A DNA stretch of 64,000 nt. Origin: Gambelia wislizenii (taxonomy: Eukaryota; Chordata; Lepidosauria; Squamata; Crotaphytidae). Location: positions 30,936,501-31,000,500 of the forward strand of contig JAUMIR010000003.1 in NCBI GenBank assembly GCA_030847615.1. The letters are read 5' to 3'. Within the stretch, counting starts at the first letter, position 1; the number at the start of each line of letters is the position of its first letter. A program made the translations under genes and the position numbers. Shown here piece by piece: positions 36,290-48,556 of the stretch. The notes under the pieces were generated by a model, which saw only the letters and a list, made by a program, of their open reading frames with translations, had not been told where the DNA came from and did not search any database.

Positions 36290-36416
36290 TTTTTATGTCT
36301 CAGATTGACCTACCAGAAAGGATTGTTGTGAAGATCAAAACAGGAGAGTTGATTTGAACCCATTGGAAGAAAGATGGGATATAATCTTGTAAATATACTA
36401 ATAAAATATGGACTAT
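36290..36416 (+). mobile_element. SINE, 3' half (split by CR1)
   Basis: Carries ATTGACCTACCAGAAAGGAT, TGTTGTGAAGATC, GGAAGAAAGATGGGATATAA and an AATAAAAT end. This is the 3' body of the SINE whose head is at 34288. The intervening 36201-36289 resembles a scrap of foldback MITE. Confidence 0.6.
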
Positions 36417-36914
36417 TCAAGCCCTCTTGATCTGTCCATTTTTAATGGTACTTTTAAACCCACAAGCCTGAATTAAAAAGAAAATGGCCAGGATCTTGTT
36501 GGTGACATAAAGACTTGTACTCAGACAGGGATCAGACACACTTTCACATGTTGTTTCTCTCCTTGAAAGGGCTCAACTAAATATCCTACATTCACTGTTC
36601 CAGATCTTCCCAGTCTTGTTATCTCTGACACACAGAGACATAAGCTCTCCTGCCTCTTCCCCTCAGTTAGGTGGGCTGTCACCTCCACAAACTGCTGGCT
36701 TTCTCCATGAAGAACGTTCCAGAAAAATCACCAGCTATCTCATAGGAACCCACTGAAGGCCATTAACAAACTTTTGTCCAGTCCTAAACATTATGATTCA
36801 ACATTGTTTCAAAGCAGACCCACAGGAGTAGTCCTTTATCACAGTAGTCAATAGCAAATTTCCCAGATAATAAAATCAAGAAGGGTATAAATAGACCTTG
36901 AGCCAAGACTGCAA
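36417..36914. other. no recognisable feature
   Basis: Nothing supported. Confidence 0.4.
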
Positions 36915-37070
36915 ATTAGTCATAGGGTGCTCACTGTCCCCTGTCCTGTTTCATGTATTTATAGAATATGTAATTAGTAAAATAAAACAAGTGGTAGACT
37001 CAGGCATCAAAGTAAATGGGGAGGAAATAAATTAGAGGTGTTTTGCTGATACCAACTGCAGGTATAGAAA
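36915..37070 (+). mobile_element. RTE-like LINE reverse transcriptase scrap
   Basis: One frame reads GCSLSPVLFHVFIEYVISK and then VNGEEIN-stop-RCFADT. This corresponds to the RT block GC.LSP.LFN...E.I and the decayed catalytic region (ADT in place of ADD). Closest in style to RTE/BovB elements; clade uncertain. Confidence 0.45.
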
Positions 37071-37700
37071 TATCTGTGGGACACCCTTAATAATACAACA
37101 AATCTGTTTTATTGTTCAGAATGGTAGCATAAAATGAATGAAAACAAAAATGAATGGAAATGACCACAAAAAAGCAATAACTAGAAAGTAGCATTATTTT
37201 GTAACAGATTGTGTCTGCAAGCCTAAACACACTTACTGCTAGGGAAACACAATGAAATAGTGGCCTGTTTCAAATTTGTGATGTCAGGTAGAGTACACCC
37301 ACTGAATCAATGGGACTTACGTAAGTATTGAGTAACCACATCCCAACTGGACTCAGGTCAGTTAAACCTACTCCAAATTTTCACATTTATAGCCTTCCCA
37401 CTCTCAAAATTGCTAAGAGTGCTATGTTACACCCTCATCTTTATCCCCATAAAAACCCTGGGAGCAGAGCTCAGATAAGTTACTTTTTTTGGAATACAGT
37501 CACCAGAATCCCTAACGCAGTGTGGCTGGAGGATGCTGGAAACTGTAGTGAAAAAAAAATGACTGTCCTGAGATGGTTCAGTTATATTGAAGTTATACTG
37601 AGAAGGTGTATCCTTGGATAAATAAGGGATTTGAATTCTTCACCTAACACTTTAGCCATAACATCTCAGGATGGCTAAGAATTTTGCTTCAGTGCAGTTT
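37071..37700. other. mostly unassigned; foldback scrap at 37495-37550
   Basis: CACCAGAATCCCTAACGCAG, then GATGCTGGAAACTGTAGTG, resembles the common sauropsid hAT-type foldback repeat. Otherwise nothing is supported. Confidence 0.35.
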
Positions 37701-38826
37701 TTATCAAGTTGATGCTCCAAAGGGCTACAGCAGAACTCAAAGAAGAAGATGGCATCTATATACGTTACCTTACTGATGGTAGCTTGTTTAACGTAAGCCA
37801 TCTGAGAGCTCGCACTAAGACTCTAAACTATCTAGTCCGTGAGCTGCTCTTCGCTGATGATGCTGCCCTTGTTGCCCACACAGAAGCAGCTCTGCAGTGC
37901 CTAACATCCTGCTTCACAACAGCTGCAGAGCTGTTTGGGCTTGAAGTCATCCTGAAGAAAACGAAAGTTCTTTACCAGCCTGCACCACAGGACGAACACC
38001 ACCATCCCCAAATTGCCATCAGCAAATCTGTGCTAAATCTGTTTAGCAGTTCACCTACCTGGGAAACATCATCCCCTCAGATGACAGGATTGACAAAGAA
38101 ATCGATCACAGATTAGCAAAGGCATATAGCACATTTGGAAGACTTTACAAAAGAGTCTGGAGTAAGAAACACCTGAGGCAAAGCACAAAAATCAGTGTGT
38201 ATAGAGCCATTGTACTGTCTATTCTGTATGGTCTGAAACATGGGTCACCTATTGCCACCACTTACGACTCCACTTTCATCAGCACTGTCTATGCACAATC
38301 CTAAATATACCCTGGACTGACTATGTGACGAATGTTTCTGTCCTTGAGCAAGCAGGGATCACCAGCATTGAGGCCATGATATTGAGAACACAGCTGTACT
38401 GGGCAGGGCATGTTTCTATGATGGAGGACCATCGCCTCCCAAAAATAGTACTCTACAGTGAACTCGCCATGGGTCAGCATAAGAGGGGCGCTCCAAAAAA
38501 ATGATACAAGGGCTCCCTGAAACAACATCTCAGGCTCGGCCAAATTGATCACCAATAATGGTACACCCTGGCCCCACATCGGGAGGCATGGAGACGCACT
38601 ATCCACAATGCTGCAGCCTTATTTGAGAGCTCACGCTGAAAAAGTCTTGAAGAGAAATGACAATGCAGAAAGAATCACAACCTGGAAACATCAACCAAGG
38701 AGACCTTCTGCTGTGCTTTCTGCAACCAGACTTGTTTATCTCGGATTGGCCTTTTTAGTCATCAACACGCTTGCAGAAAGTGTGGGATGAGTCCTTCCTA
38801 AATCTTTTGTGAAGAAAAGCCAGAGA
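37701..38826 (+). mobile_element. C2H2-tailed LINE ORF2 C-terminal third
   Basis: Starts within RT with ELLFADDAALVAHTEAAL (catalytic ADD present at about 37856) and FGLEVILKKTKVLYQPAP. After a frameshift near 38040 it continues through the thumb and connection (YKRVWSKKHL, ISVYRAIVLSILYG), then the segment GHVSMMEDHRLPK. It ends with the C-terminal zinc-finger-like region in another frame (38545-38790), similar to 12922-13211. There is at least one in-frame stop (about 38501). 5'-truncated and inactive. Related LINEs with a C-terminal C2H2-like motif are known; the clade is not assigned here. Confidence 0.8.
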
Positions 38827-39494
38827 GAGACAAGATGTACAAAATTTTGCAACACTGAATGTGGGAGCATGTGAAAACTGACAGATTTGCCCATTCCTTG
38901 GGGATGGGCAAGAATTTCATATATTTTCTGATCAGAATTTGCCAGCGTTTTCAATATTCAAATGTGGGAGAAAGTAAAACTGGCAAATTAACACATCTCT
39001 AGTTCAGTAATTCAAGCTAGCAGTCCCAGTAACTCTTCTGATCAGTCATACAGAGGATTGTATGAATTTATGGAACTCAAAAGCAAAATAATAAAGAAAA
39101 GAAGATGTGGAATACAGATCTAAAGCAGAACAGAGATTGAGAAAAAAATATAAGAAAAAAAATGACTTCGAGGAATAGGTGTACTTCTGAAGAAATGAAT
39201 GTATACATAAAAAGATACAGTGTCCAGCATTGCATGGCCATGAAACATAGTTGGTAGGCAAAAAGGAAGAAAGGAAATGAACTATTTGACATGTAGTGGT
39301 GGAAAAGAAACCTCTTCTATTGGAAAAGGTGATGAATATAACACCTGGACTGTCCTATTCAAACCATGGCAAATTGTGATAAAACAGGGTCCATTTTTTT
39401 AACAACCCTCAGGTTTTGCATGTGAAAAAATATCATGTATTTTGAAGAATCATTTCCTCTTATAAAATCCAAAAAAAAAAAAAAAAAGAAGAAG

Positions 39495-39526
<32 letters not shown>

Positions 39527-40749
39527 GAAGAAGAAGGTATGATGAAGCATTGTAGTATTTGACCTTAAGCAAACCATTTTTGGCAAGCACAGATTGAAGA
39601 GATACCTTTTAAATCCAAACTTAAAAAGAAAACATCCCAGAGCTGACTCATACCCTGACATTGAAAGTCTGAAAGTACAAACCAAAATGGTTAGCTTGGA
39701 GTAGTGTGGGACTACTTAGTATCCTGAAGAGACCAAACAATTCAAACTGAAAGCTACCCTGATATCTTTAAGAAACCAAATGAAATTAAACAGTGGTGAA
39801 AGTGATTAAATAATCAAGTTGAGAAATTAATTAAGTAACTTATGGATGCCATAATTGTTAGTCTGTACCTTAATAGAGACTGTTTCTTTGAAATTGTCAA
39901 AGTTAACTATCCTCCTCCTGTAACAACCTGGCAAGCTTATGCCTTCATTAATGTTAATAGAACATAGAAATCATCATAGAATGAAGCAGGGTGTGGTTTT
40001 TTTTCTCCTCATCATTTTGGCTGTCCTTTTCTGGGGCAACCATTTGGGGAGATGCAGCCTCTCAGTTCTCATTTGGCTGAACACAAGATCAAAGTCAGGA
40101 TAAGTAAACTGTGACCTAAATCCAAAGTAATATGAATGGAGGAAAAAAAAACAGTTCTGTTGGATTTTCCAGTTGAACAAATGGTAGGACATTTATTTAT
40201 TTATTTATTTTTGGTCTCTAGACACACTACTCTTCATGCAACTACCTACATAACTTGAAATTGCACTTTGATAGATGATAACATATAGCCCAGTATTAGG
40301 TGTCCACAAGCACAGTATCATTTCTGCTATCAAATAAGGCCTGAGCAAAAAGAAAAGTGTACTTTTTAACCTACAAACAAACCAGAATGCAGTTACACAG
40401 GGGGAAATGGATTTTTATGAATTTTTGAGCCAAAAGTGTGCATGCAAAAGTGTGTGTGTGTACGTATATGTATATATATGTGTGTGCACCCATAAATGCA
40501 TTTAGTAAAAGGCATATGCAACTGTCCAATATAGAGGTCTGCTGGAAAGACTCTCTTTCCTCCATCAATGGGGCAATACACCATGGGCAGATATGGGAGA
40601 ATGCCTTCTCTGCTATGGCAGCCAAAGTATGACTTACCCTTGTGGTTTGTGCCAAAGCTGGTGTCATTCTAGTGCCAAATAAGAACACAACTTTTTATTA
40701 ATGTCCTTGGGGCCTAATTGATTGCATTCAAATTTGCACATTGCTTTCC
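38827..40749. other. no gene; contains (GAA)n tract
   Basis: AT-rich. Besides the purine tract at 39471-39536 it holds (TTTA)n at about 40192-40211 and (TG)n/(TA)n at 40450-40484. Confidence 0.4.
39471..39536. repeat. poly(A)-(GAA)n purine tract
   Basis: About 17 A residues followed by about 15 GAA units with one TAGAA interruption. All-purine on the plus strand. Confidence 0.95.
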
Positions 40750-40890
40750 ATTGTTTTAAGCAATTTTAACTGGTTTTAAACTGTCTTATTTTTAACTAAA
40801 ATGATTTTAGTTTGTTTCAATTATTGCCATTGTTTTAAATTGTATTAAATTTGTTAAATGTTTTTATTGTATAGTACCCTGAGATCCTGT
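40750..40890 (+). mobile_element. L2-like 3' tail, eroded
   Basis: TTGTTTTAAGCAATTTTAAC through TTTTTATTGTATAGTACCCT resembles the TTTTAA...TTGTAAGCCRCC 3' tail seen more clearly at 42350 and 43700. Confidence 0.35.
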
Positions 40891-41815
40891 CATGTAGAGC
40901 AGACTAGAAATATTTTAATATACATATTAACTGGTTGCAAAATGGTACATGGAGGCCCATTCTTGTCTGTGGAGAAGGAAACAAAGGGAGAGAACGAGTG
41001 GTTAATTCCTCCTGCTGCCAAGGCTAGGCAATTGATCATATGACTTCCTTGCTGAATGTTTTAAGACTAAATCCCATATTCTCCTCTCATTTCCCAAAGC
41101 CAGGCACAGAAAGAAGTAAAGGATAGAACTCCAAGAAAATTTTTTAAAAAGAACTACTGCATGAGTGGATATGGATGTTTCCTGCTCTGCAGACAGGAAT
41201 GAACCTTCACTGTGAGTCCAAATGCACCACTCTATATCAGCAAAGAAAGAACCATCCATTGATGGGATTTACCAAAGCAGTGGTAGGACCTAGGAAGTGG
41301 TGATGGGTAAGGAAAATTATGTTGGAGCCACCTGTTGCAAAGCCCTCTAGTCAAAAGCAGATTGCACCAAGGCATAGTTGTTGAGCTTATATTTACACCA
41401 AGCTGTTGCCCTGCAGATCTCACCCAGAGAGACATTTGTAGAGAAAGCAGCTGAGGTTGAGACTGTTTTTGTGGACTGGGCTGTAGCCTCAAGGGGTTTA
41501 AGGATGCTCAGATTCTAGCAGGCAATAAAAATGATTGCTTTCAACCATCTAGTCAGGATGGGATGTTAAATCTTGCAGCCCTGAGAGGTAAGTAGGAAAG
41601 GCCTCTTTCTTCCTAAAGAGTTTTGTTCTCTTGATGTCGACTTTAAGGGCCCTACAATGTCAGGTTTTGCCACAGCTTTTTGAGTAGGTGGGATGGGTGT
41701 GGGAAAAGGAGGAAAAGATTATTGGCTGGAAGTTGTAGGAAGATGAACTCACTTTTGGCAAGAAACTTGGATTTCTCCAGGGTGAAACTGAATCCATGTC
41801 AAATTTGCAGATGGA
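40891..41815. other. no assignable feature
   Basis: Unknown sequence. Positions 41270-41800 have a text-like, moderately GC composition and may be an old retroelement in reverse, but I cannot name it. Confidence 0.3.
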
Positions 41816-42047
41816 AAAACTACAGGGAAGGAGATTCCACCTAAACATTAGGAAGAACCTCTTGATGGTAAGAGCTGTTCGGCAGTGGAATGAGCTGTGG
41901 TGTGGTGGAGTCTCCTTCTTTGGAGGTTTTTAAACAGACTTCATGGCCATCTGTCATGAGTGCTTTGATTATGTATTCCTTCAGGTCAGAGGGTTGGACT
42001 AGATGGCCCTTGTGGTCTCTTCCAATGCTATGATTCTATCATTCTAA
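41816..42047 (+). mobile_element. CR1 3' end
   Basis: GGAGATTCCACCTAAACATT, then GAAGAACCTCTTGATGGTAA, then GGTTGGACTAGATGGCCC, closing with GATTCTATCATTCTA. Same family as 34443-36200, diverged and with small deletions (for example within the TTTAAACAGA...ATGGCC block). Confidence 0.8.
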
Positions 42048-42269
42048 GGATTAATGGCAAGAGCACCCAATTCAAATACCCTTCTTCCTGAAGTAACATA
42101 AATCAAAAGCAGGTCCTTCATAGTTAGTAGCCTGAATAATATTGTCTACAGGCTCAAAGTATTTGGTAGTCAGGACATTTAACACTTTGTGAAGACTCCA
42201 TGTAGGGAAGCAGTGACTTACTGGGGAAGTGGGTAGAGAGATTCCCCCAAGAAATTGTTTTACATGAGT

Positions 42270-42462
42270 TTGTGAGGGAATTTTTTAAAATTAATTTTAT
42301 TGACAATTTAAATGTACTTTAACTATTGTATTACATAATTTTTTTTAAGCTGTGTCTGTTTTAACTTTTGTAAGCCACCTTGAATCCCAGACTTGGAAAA
42401 TGTCAAGGTAGAAATAACATCATCATCATCATCATCAACAACAACAACAACCATAAATAGAA
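42270..42462 (+). mobile_element. L2-like 3' tail with (CAT)n(CAA)n
   Basis: TTGTAAGCCACCTTGAATCC followed by AAGGTAGAAATAACATCATC and the trinucleotide tail (42419-42452). The layout is that of a LINE or SINE 3' end. Confidence 0.5.
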
Positions 42463-43689
42463 ACACTTTGTCATGACTGGTAGAACTGAGGCTAAGGTGG
42501 AGGTCTGTCTAGGGATGCTGTTAGAGTTAAGTCCTATCTCTAGTGTCACTTGAAGGCACTCTTTCACTCTTGTCATTGTGTGGCCAATATGCTTCCTCTT
42601 GCACTAGTGTAGAAAAACATCCCACATGGTCTCATAAATCCTAATTATAGATGATTAGGAAGAGGAGAGCAAGGTATTCACTATTAACCCAAGGCTAAGT
42701 AAGCTTTCTGCTTGGATACTTAGCTGCTAAGCAGAGCCAGAGTATTTGATGGAATGCTGGGTCTTCTGATTATAGGTGAGGAACTATTGGGAAGAACTAT
42801 GGTCTGTGCATAGCTAGAATTTTGGAAAACAATACGACTTGCCGATCTTGGTTGGGAGCTTTTACATATGAGCTGTGGTGGAGGAAGAGGGAGGAAAAGG
42901 ACAAGAATAAGGAGAATAGTGAAAGGTGATTTTATTAAAGAAAAGTAAAGAGGAGTGGGGAAGGGGAAAAGCCCAAGTGCAGTTCTCTGCTGACAGAGAA
43001 CTGTTTAGATTACAAAAAGTGCATACAAAACATATGTATTAGGAATAATATACATGAAACATACATTTGAATTGCCATGCTGACTTTTTCATACATACAC
43101 TGATGAAGGAATGGAAAAGAACAAATGAAAAATGAGAACTTGAGTTCAATTTAACTTGACAGATTTGTCCATCCTTCATCTATAACCCTACGGCAAAACC
43201 ATCTACTAATGTGAAAACTCTGGGGCACAATCCAGCCAAACAGAAGCCACTTAAGTCATATTTATTTCAAATAAGAGTTAAATATATTCCATATTCTACT
43301 CTTTAGAATCATTTTATATCAGTCTCAGTAGCTGTTACCACTGAATTGTTTTATGTGGAATACATCCACTTGGAATAAAAGGATTATATTGCTGCTCTTC
43401 AACTGCTCTGGAAAAATGCAAAGAGTTTTAAGACACTTTCTGATATGACAAATAAGGTGAAATGTCTGGAAGAGTTAATCATTTATATTTGCTCTTATTA
43501 GTACCCACCAGTTTTTTCAAAATATTAAAACTAATTTTGAACTCATTGTGCACACAATTAACAATATGATCATTATCAAAACAGTCTGCATCATAGGCAG
43601 AAATTGCCTTTAGTGAATGAAAGGCCCCTGTGGCACATCTAAACACATTCCACACAATGAGAACACACCAACTGTTTTGCATGATTTAA
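42463..43689. other. no recognisable feature
   Basis: Nothing supported. Confidence 0.4.
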
Positions 43690-43775
43690 TAGTTTAGCTG
43701 TATTTGTTTTAACTATTGTAAGCCACCTTGAGTCCTGGACTGGGCAAAAGACAGGATATCATCACAATCATCAAG
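43690..43775 (+). mobile_element. L2-like 3' tail
   Basis: TGTTTTAACTATTGTAAGCC and ACCTTGAGTCCTGGACTGGG match the tail at 42340-42400. Confidence 0.5.
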
Positions 43776-44227
43776 CATGACTCATTTGTGAGATGCCCAT
43801 GCTGGATGTTAGTAATGACAGCTTTCTTTTCTGTTTGTGACTGTTTAATTACCTATTCTTTTACTTTCCCTGCTCTTGACATTAAGCTGACAAATTGGGA
43901 CTTATCAAGTTCCTCCCTGCCCCCAACCCATTCTGGCAATGTGGAAAGCATTTTCCCATGTCCACTCACCTATTTACCTATTCTACAAAAAGCATCATCA
44001 GCAAAAAGGCTGTTAGAAACAGTTAGCTGTGACCTTGTTGGAGCCTATGGTAAACATCTTAAATTTTGTGTCTTGGGAAGCACCTTTTACATAATTTCCA
44101 GCATCATATTTTTCCAACCAGAAAGGAGTTTGACTAGTCCCTATTAACTGTGAACAAAGATTTTCCTATCCAATAGGAAATGAGATTTTGCTGTCCATCT
44201 ATAGAAAGCCACTAAGTAACCAGTCAC
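43776..44227. other. no recognisable feature
   Basis: A 139-codon frame at 43728-44147 overlaps the preceding tail and has no domain. Confidence 0.35.
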
Positions 44228-44230
44228 TAA

Positions 44231-44843
44231 GGGGTAATTATCAGATGACCTTAATATCCTACCACAGGGACAACAGGAGATTGAGAAAGGGCTTCCCTTT
44301 CAGATGACATCCCTGTGGCGTTATGCTCCCGTGCCCTTTCCTCTCCCCCTCCCCCCGCACTCCTTTCTATTCACAGGCTAAGCTGTGAATTGACCCATCA
44401 TTCCATTTCTGTAACAGAATGACAGGTGAGCAAAAAGGTGCCCTGTTATTCTGGCACAATGCCAGCATCACTGGTAGGTCCCTGCCGAACACTTCCAGTC
44501 GAGATCGGGACATTGAGGTAAGTGACACACTTTTTTTCACCTCCCCAGGTTACTTTTTAAAGTGTGTTTGGGGGCTTGGTTCTTCTTTTTGGCATGTATT
44601 TGAATTTTTAAATTTCCCACATGATCGTTCTCTCATGAGAACAGCCTGACTTACTTTTCCAGGAAGTGAATGGGGCTCTGTGAGAGCTCCATTCACTCTT
44701 GGACTGCCAGAGGTCAGGGGAGTAGTTTTTGCCATGCAAAAAAGATAGGTCTGAAAAAAAAAACATGTTATAGGGATGGGAGTTGGGTGGGAGAGGAGAT
44801 TGCAAGATGGGAACACTATATTTGTCCCTGTCTGATAATCTTC
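44231..44843 (+). mobile_element. Harbinger-like MITE, copy 6 (613 bp)
   Basis: The ends GGGGTAATTATCAGA and TCTGATAATCTTC are inverted, with perfect TAA flanks (44228-44230, 44844-44846). Family blocks include GAGATCGGGACATTGAGGTA and AAATTTCCCACATGATCG. Confidence 0.8.
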
Positions 44844-44846
44844 TAA

Positions 44847-47800
44847 GTAAGCAACTATAGTTACTGGCCATCATTACTCTGGCTACCTGTTGCCAAATGA
44901 CTGCATCATGTATGATTCAGCATGATTAAGCACTATCATATCAATGTGGTAGACCTTCAGTTTTCCCCTTGTTTTCTCTCTCATGTCTAGACACTTCCTT
45001 TCTTCATCATATGCTCACACTTATTTCATCTTATATTTTAGGTTAAGCAACCAAATGCTCACAACCAGATAGTAAGCCTATACTCTTAATCATTTGTTGT
45101 CGTACATGCAGAAATTAGGATACCGTAGGACACTGGTTTCATATATGTCCTTTTCATTTTCTAATATACAGGCTTTTGCAAACTGTACAAGAAACATAGT
45201 GTCCATCCTATAACAATCCCCTAAAAATAGCCTATAACAATCCCCTTCTTTGCCAACTTTAAGCATCTGAAGCATTTATACAATATGAAAACATAGTAAT
45301 GCAACAGTCTTTTACTGAAGAAACCTTTGATTCTTCTTTCTTTACTATGTGCAGGTGCAATCCAGGAATTTTTTGTTGCTGGGATTGTTTCGGCTTCTCT
45401 TGGCTGTTTTCAGCCTTCCTGGCCTAGCTTCTCCTTTAGTGGACACCACCAAATTGGGTCTAACAATAGACTAGACAATTCACAGTCTTCTTGGATTAAC
45501 TCATTTTATACTGCTATTTGTAGTTAGAGGTTGTTCTATCACTTCCAGGTTTCTAGTCCAACAATAATTTAATCGTTGAAAAGGTGTAAGGTAACCTTGC
45601 TGATGGCTATAGGCCAAATTTGGACAATTCCACATGCTATCCATAATGTTATATTTTCATACAATCGTTGGTCCTGACTTAATTGCTAGACCTGATCTGA
45701 ATCAAACCTGGCAAGGTTGATCTATCAGATCTACATATTGTTGGAGGATTTTAGAAATCTTGATTGAAATAAGCAACAAGCCAGTTTTGACACAATTAGG
45801 GAAGACATTTTGTCCTCCTGGGAAACTGGGAGTGCTTGTTTGTTTTTGGCAGCTTCTAAACAGTATTCTCGTGGTTTGGAAGAATGGAGTCCATATCTCC
45901 ATTATGGCCTCAGTGGTAGTGAGGGAGGAGTTGTGAAGCAAAAACAGTGAGAAAAGACCCAACGTGAGGCTGCAGCACTAGCATCATAGTCATTCTGAGG
46001 GGAGGAAAATTGGCTACCAGAGGCCTGTTGACACTGTTTTTGCTGGAGGTCTACTGTTGGGCTTCTTGCCTATATCACTGAAGGGGAACTTCCAGTCTGT
46101 GGGTCATTGCCCCATGCAGCCCACCGAATCTCAGCCAAGGACTCTACCTCTCCCTGAACCCCTGGCAAGAGTGAGAGCAGCAGAAAATGAGATGCTGCAT
46201 TTCTGTGGTGTCTTGTGAGGGTGAACCTTTTGTCTCCTTCTGGCCTTAGTCCAATCAGTTCCCTACCTAACATCTGTCCTCTTCCTCAAAGTATTTCTTT
46301 CTCTTCTCTAAGAGCTAGCTCTGTCTTCCCCAATCCACATCCTTCTTTCTTAGCACTTTGTCAAACCATTTACCCCAGTCTTGTTGGCTGATTATGCCTT
46401 CCCTTCCCACCCACTTGCTATGGACTCTAGCTGACTGTTGGGCAAGGCCACAAAAAGCAGCTGGGGGGGAGAGAGAGAAGGAATTCACCCCCCCAAAAAA
46501 AGTGAGTTTGCCCCTACTTGTCTCCTTTTTCCGAACTTCTGTCATTACTTGAAAGAAAGGCAGTTTTCACATATGTATATATACAAATACATAAATTATC
46601 ATCTGGGAAGGTCACGGATGGGGAAAGTACAACCTGTTAGCTGCACGCATCCCTCATGTGCCTTTCTGCAGCCCTCAGTTTACATTAATTTATTTTTAAA
46701 TGAAATTCTAGTTTTGCCACCAATGTGGGACACAGGTCAGCCATCTTGAAATACAGCTTGTTTCTTTTATGACACCCAGTTTTTATTTGTGGTCCCACTT
46801 TACTTGTGATGTCAAAATTGAGCACTGATAAACTTTATTGCTCTGACTTGTTTCCTAGATCACCAGCTTCTATACAAGCTCCAGCTTCTACACAAAACTG
46901 CTCATTTTCTTCTGCAAATAACTTTCTCTAGTTGAGACGTATGGGACTTTTCCCTCCAAACCTCAGCCTGATCACTTTGCATTATACAAGGGTGTTGTAT
47001 ACTCCCAACTTACCCATTGTCATGTCTGTTCATTCTCCACCCACCCAGGGCATCACACACCTCACAGAAAGAAAATAAAAGTCCCAAAGTGATTTCTTCT
47101 AATTTTTTAAAAAAGCAAATTACATTTCACCAGACCTCCTTCACAGAGGCAGTATAGTTGTTTTACTTGTCATTTATGATTCAGTGAATAATTCTGTACT
47201 TGTGTTCCCCTGGCTTTTCATTATACTTTATGGGCCAATGCTCAGTACCACAGACTTGAAATCATCAGCTTTTCCTTTTATTTTATTGGTTAAAGCAAAG
47301 GCGCGCACACACATACACAGGCACACAAAATAAGCATGACTCTCCTGAGCAAACTAAAGACAACATTGTTTTCTAAGTTCCCCAGGGAAGAGGTGACCTT
47401 TATGGCTACTTTACAAGTATTGTTTATTGATGTTTCTCTTTTGCACATTGCAAAGCTGACTTGTTTATTGCAAGTCATTATTTCTTTTTTTAACTCCCCA
47501 CCATTTAAGCAAAATAAACAAAGTGAGCATGTGAAGTCAAGGTGGTGATGTTAGCAAAAGTAACCCACCCCTGACAAAATACTTGTCTATTTTCTCCAGC
47601 TATGTAGATACCCCAAAATTCAGTTAAGACAGGATTTCGGGATGGACATTCCACATGAACATAACTTTCTACTCATATTTCTATTTACCCATGACCTGAA
47701 AAAGGCTCCCTGTGGACTGTTTTCAACTCATTGCAAAATATGCCCTGCTGGGCCAAAATTTCAAAGAAAACTCTCTCCCAAAATTGATGGAGAATTCCCT

Positions 47801-48025
47801 TCTGTGGATGGCAGATAACAATCTCAGTAGGGATCACTCATGGGAAGTAAAGGATTCAACCTCCCACACATAATCCCTCAGTGATTCCTCGCAAAATTCA
47901 GAGAAGGTAGGGAACAGAGTGTTAAACCTTCCCATTACTCAGTGTTTAGATGGTGTGTGAGTGTGTGGCCCTTGACTCACTAGCTAGAACTGCACATGAC
48001 TATTGGACCAAAAATGTCCCCACTT
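44847..48025. other. no recognisable feature
   Basis: About 3.2 kb with no supported gene. A small tandem duplication (CCTATAACAATCCCCT twice) lies at about 45207-45246. An 18-mer starting ATCTCAGTAGGG at 47821 recurs inside the inverted CR1 at 48637. Confidence 0.35.
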
Positions 48026-48556
48026 CTACCAAAGGGTAGTCACCAATGGCTCCTCTTCGTTCGGGAGAGAAGTGACCAGTGGAGTGTCACAGGATTCTGT
48101 CCTAGGCCCAGTGCTATTCAACATCTCTATCAATGACTTAGATGAGGGAATAGAGGGCATGCTTAACAAGTTTGCAAAATTAGGAGGGATAGCTAATACC
48201 CCAGAGGACAAGATCAGCATTCAAAATGACCTTAACAGATTAAAGAGCTAGGCCAAAATTAATAAAAAGAATTTCAACAAGGAGAAGTGTAGGATACTAC
48301 ACTTGGGCAGTAAAATGAAAAGCACAGATATAGGATGGGTGACACCTGGCTTGATGGCAGTACATGTGAAAGGGATCTAGGAGTCTTAGTAGACCACAAA
48401 CTGAACATGAGTCAGCAATCTAATGTGGCAGCTAAAAAAGCCAATGTGATTCTAGGCTCATCATATGAGTATAGTGTCTAGATCAAGGGAAGTAATGGTG
48501 CCACTCTATTCTGCTTTGGTCAGACCTCACCTGGAATACTGTGTCCATTTCTGGCT
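48026..48556 (+). mobile_element. CR1 RT fragment, left arm of inverted pair
   Basis: Encodes SVLGPVLFNISINDLDEGIE and, after frame breaks, the block corresponding to GVLVDHKLNMS and the pre-C-terminal region, ending mid-ORF near CTGTGTCCATTTCTGG. The FADD core is deleted (the sequence goes from NKFAK to LGG). Confidence 0.85.

Noticed and set aside
40438..40632. Frames near (TG)n/(TA)n
   Set aside because: Microsatellite-derived and without domain.
43728..44147. 139-codon frame
   Set aside because: It starts within an L2-like tail and carries no recognisable domain.
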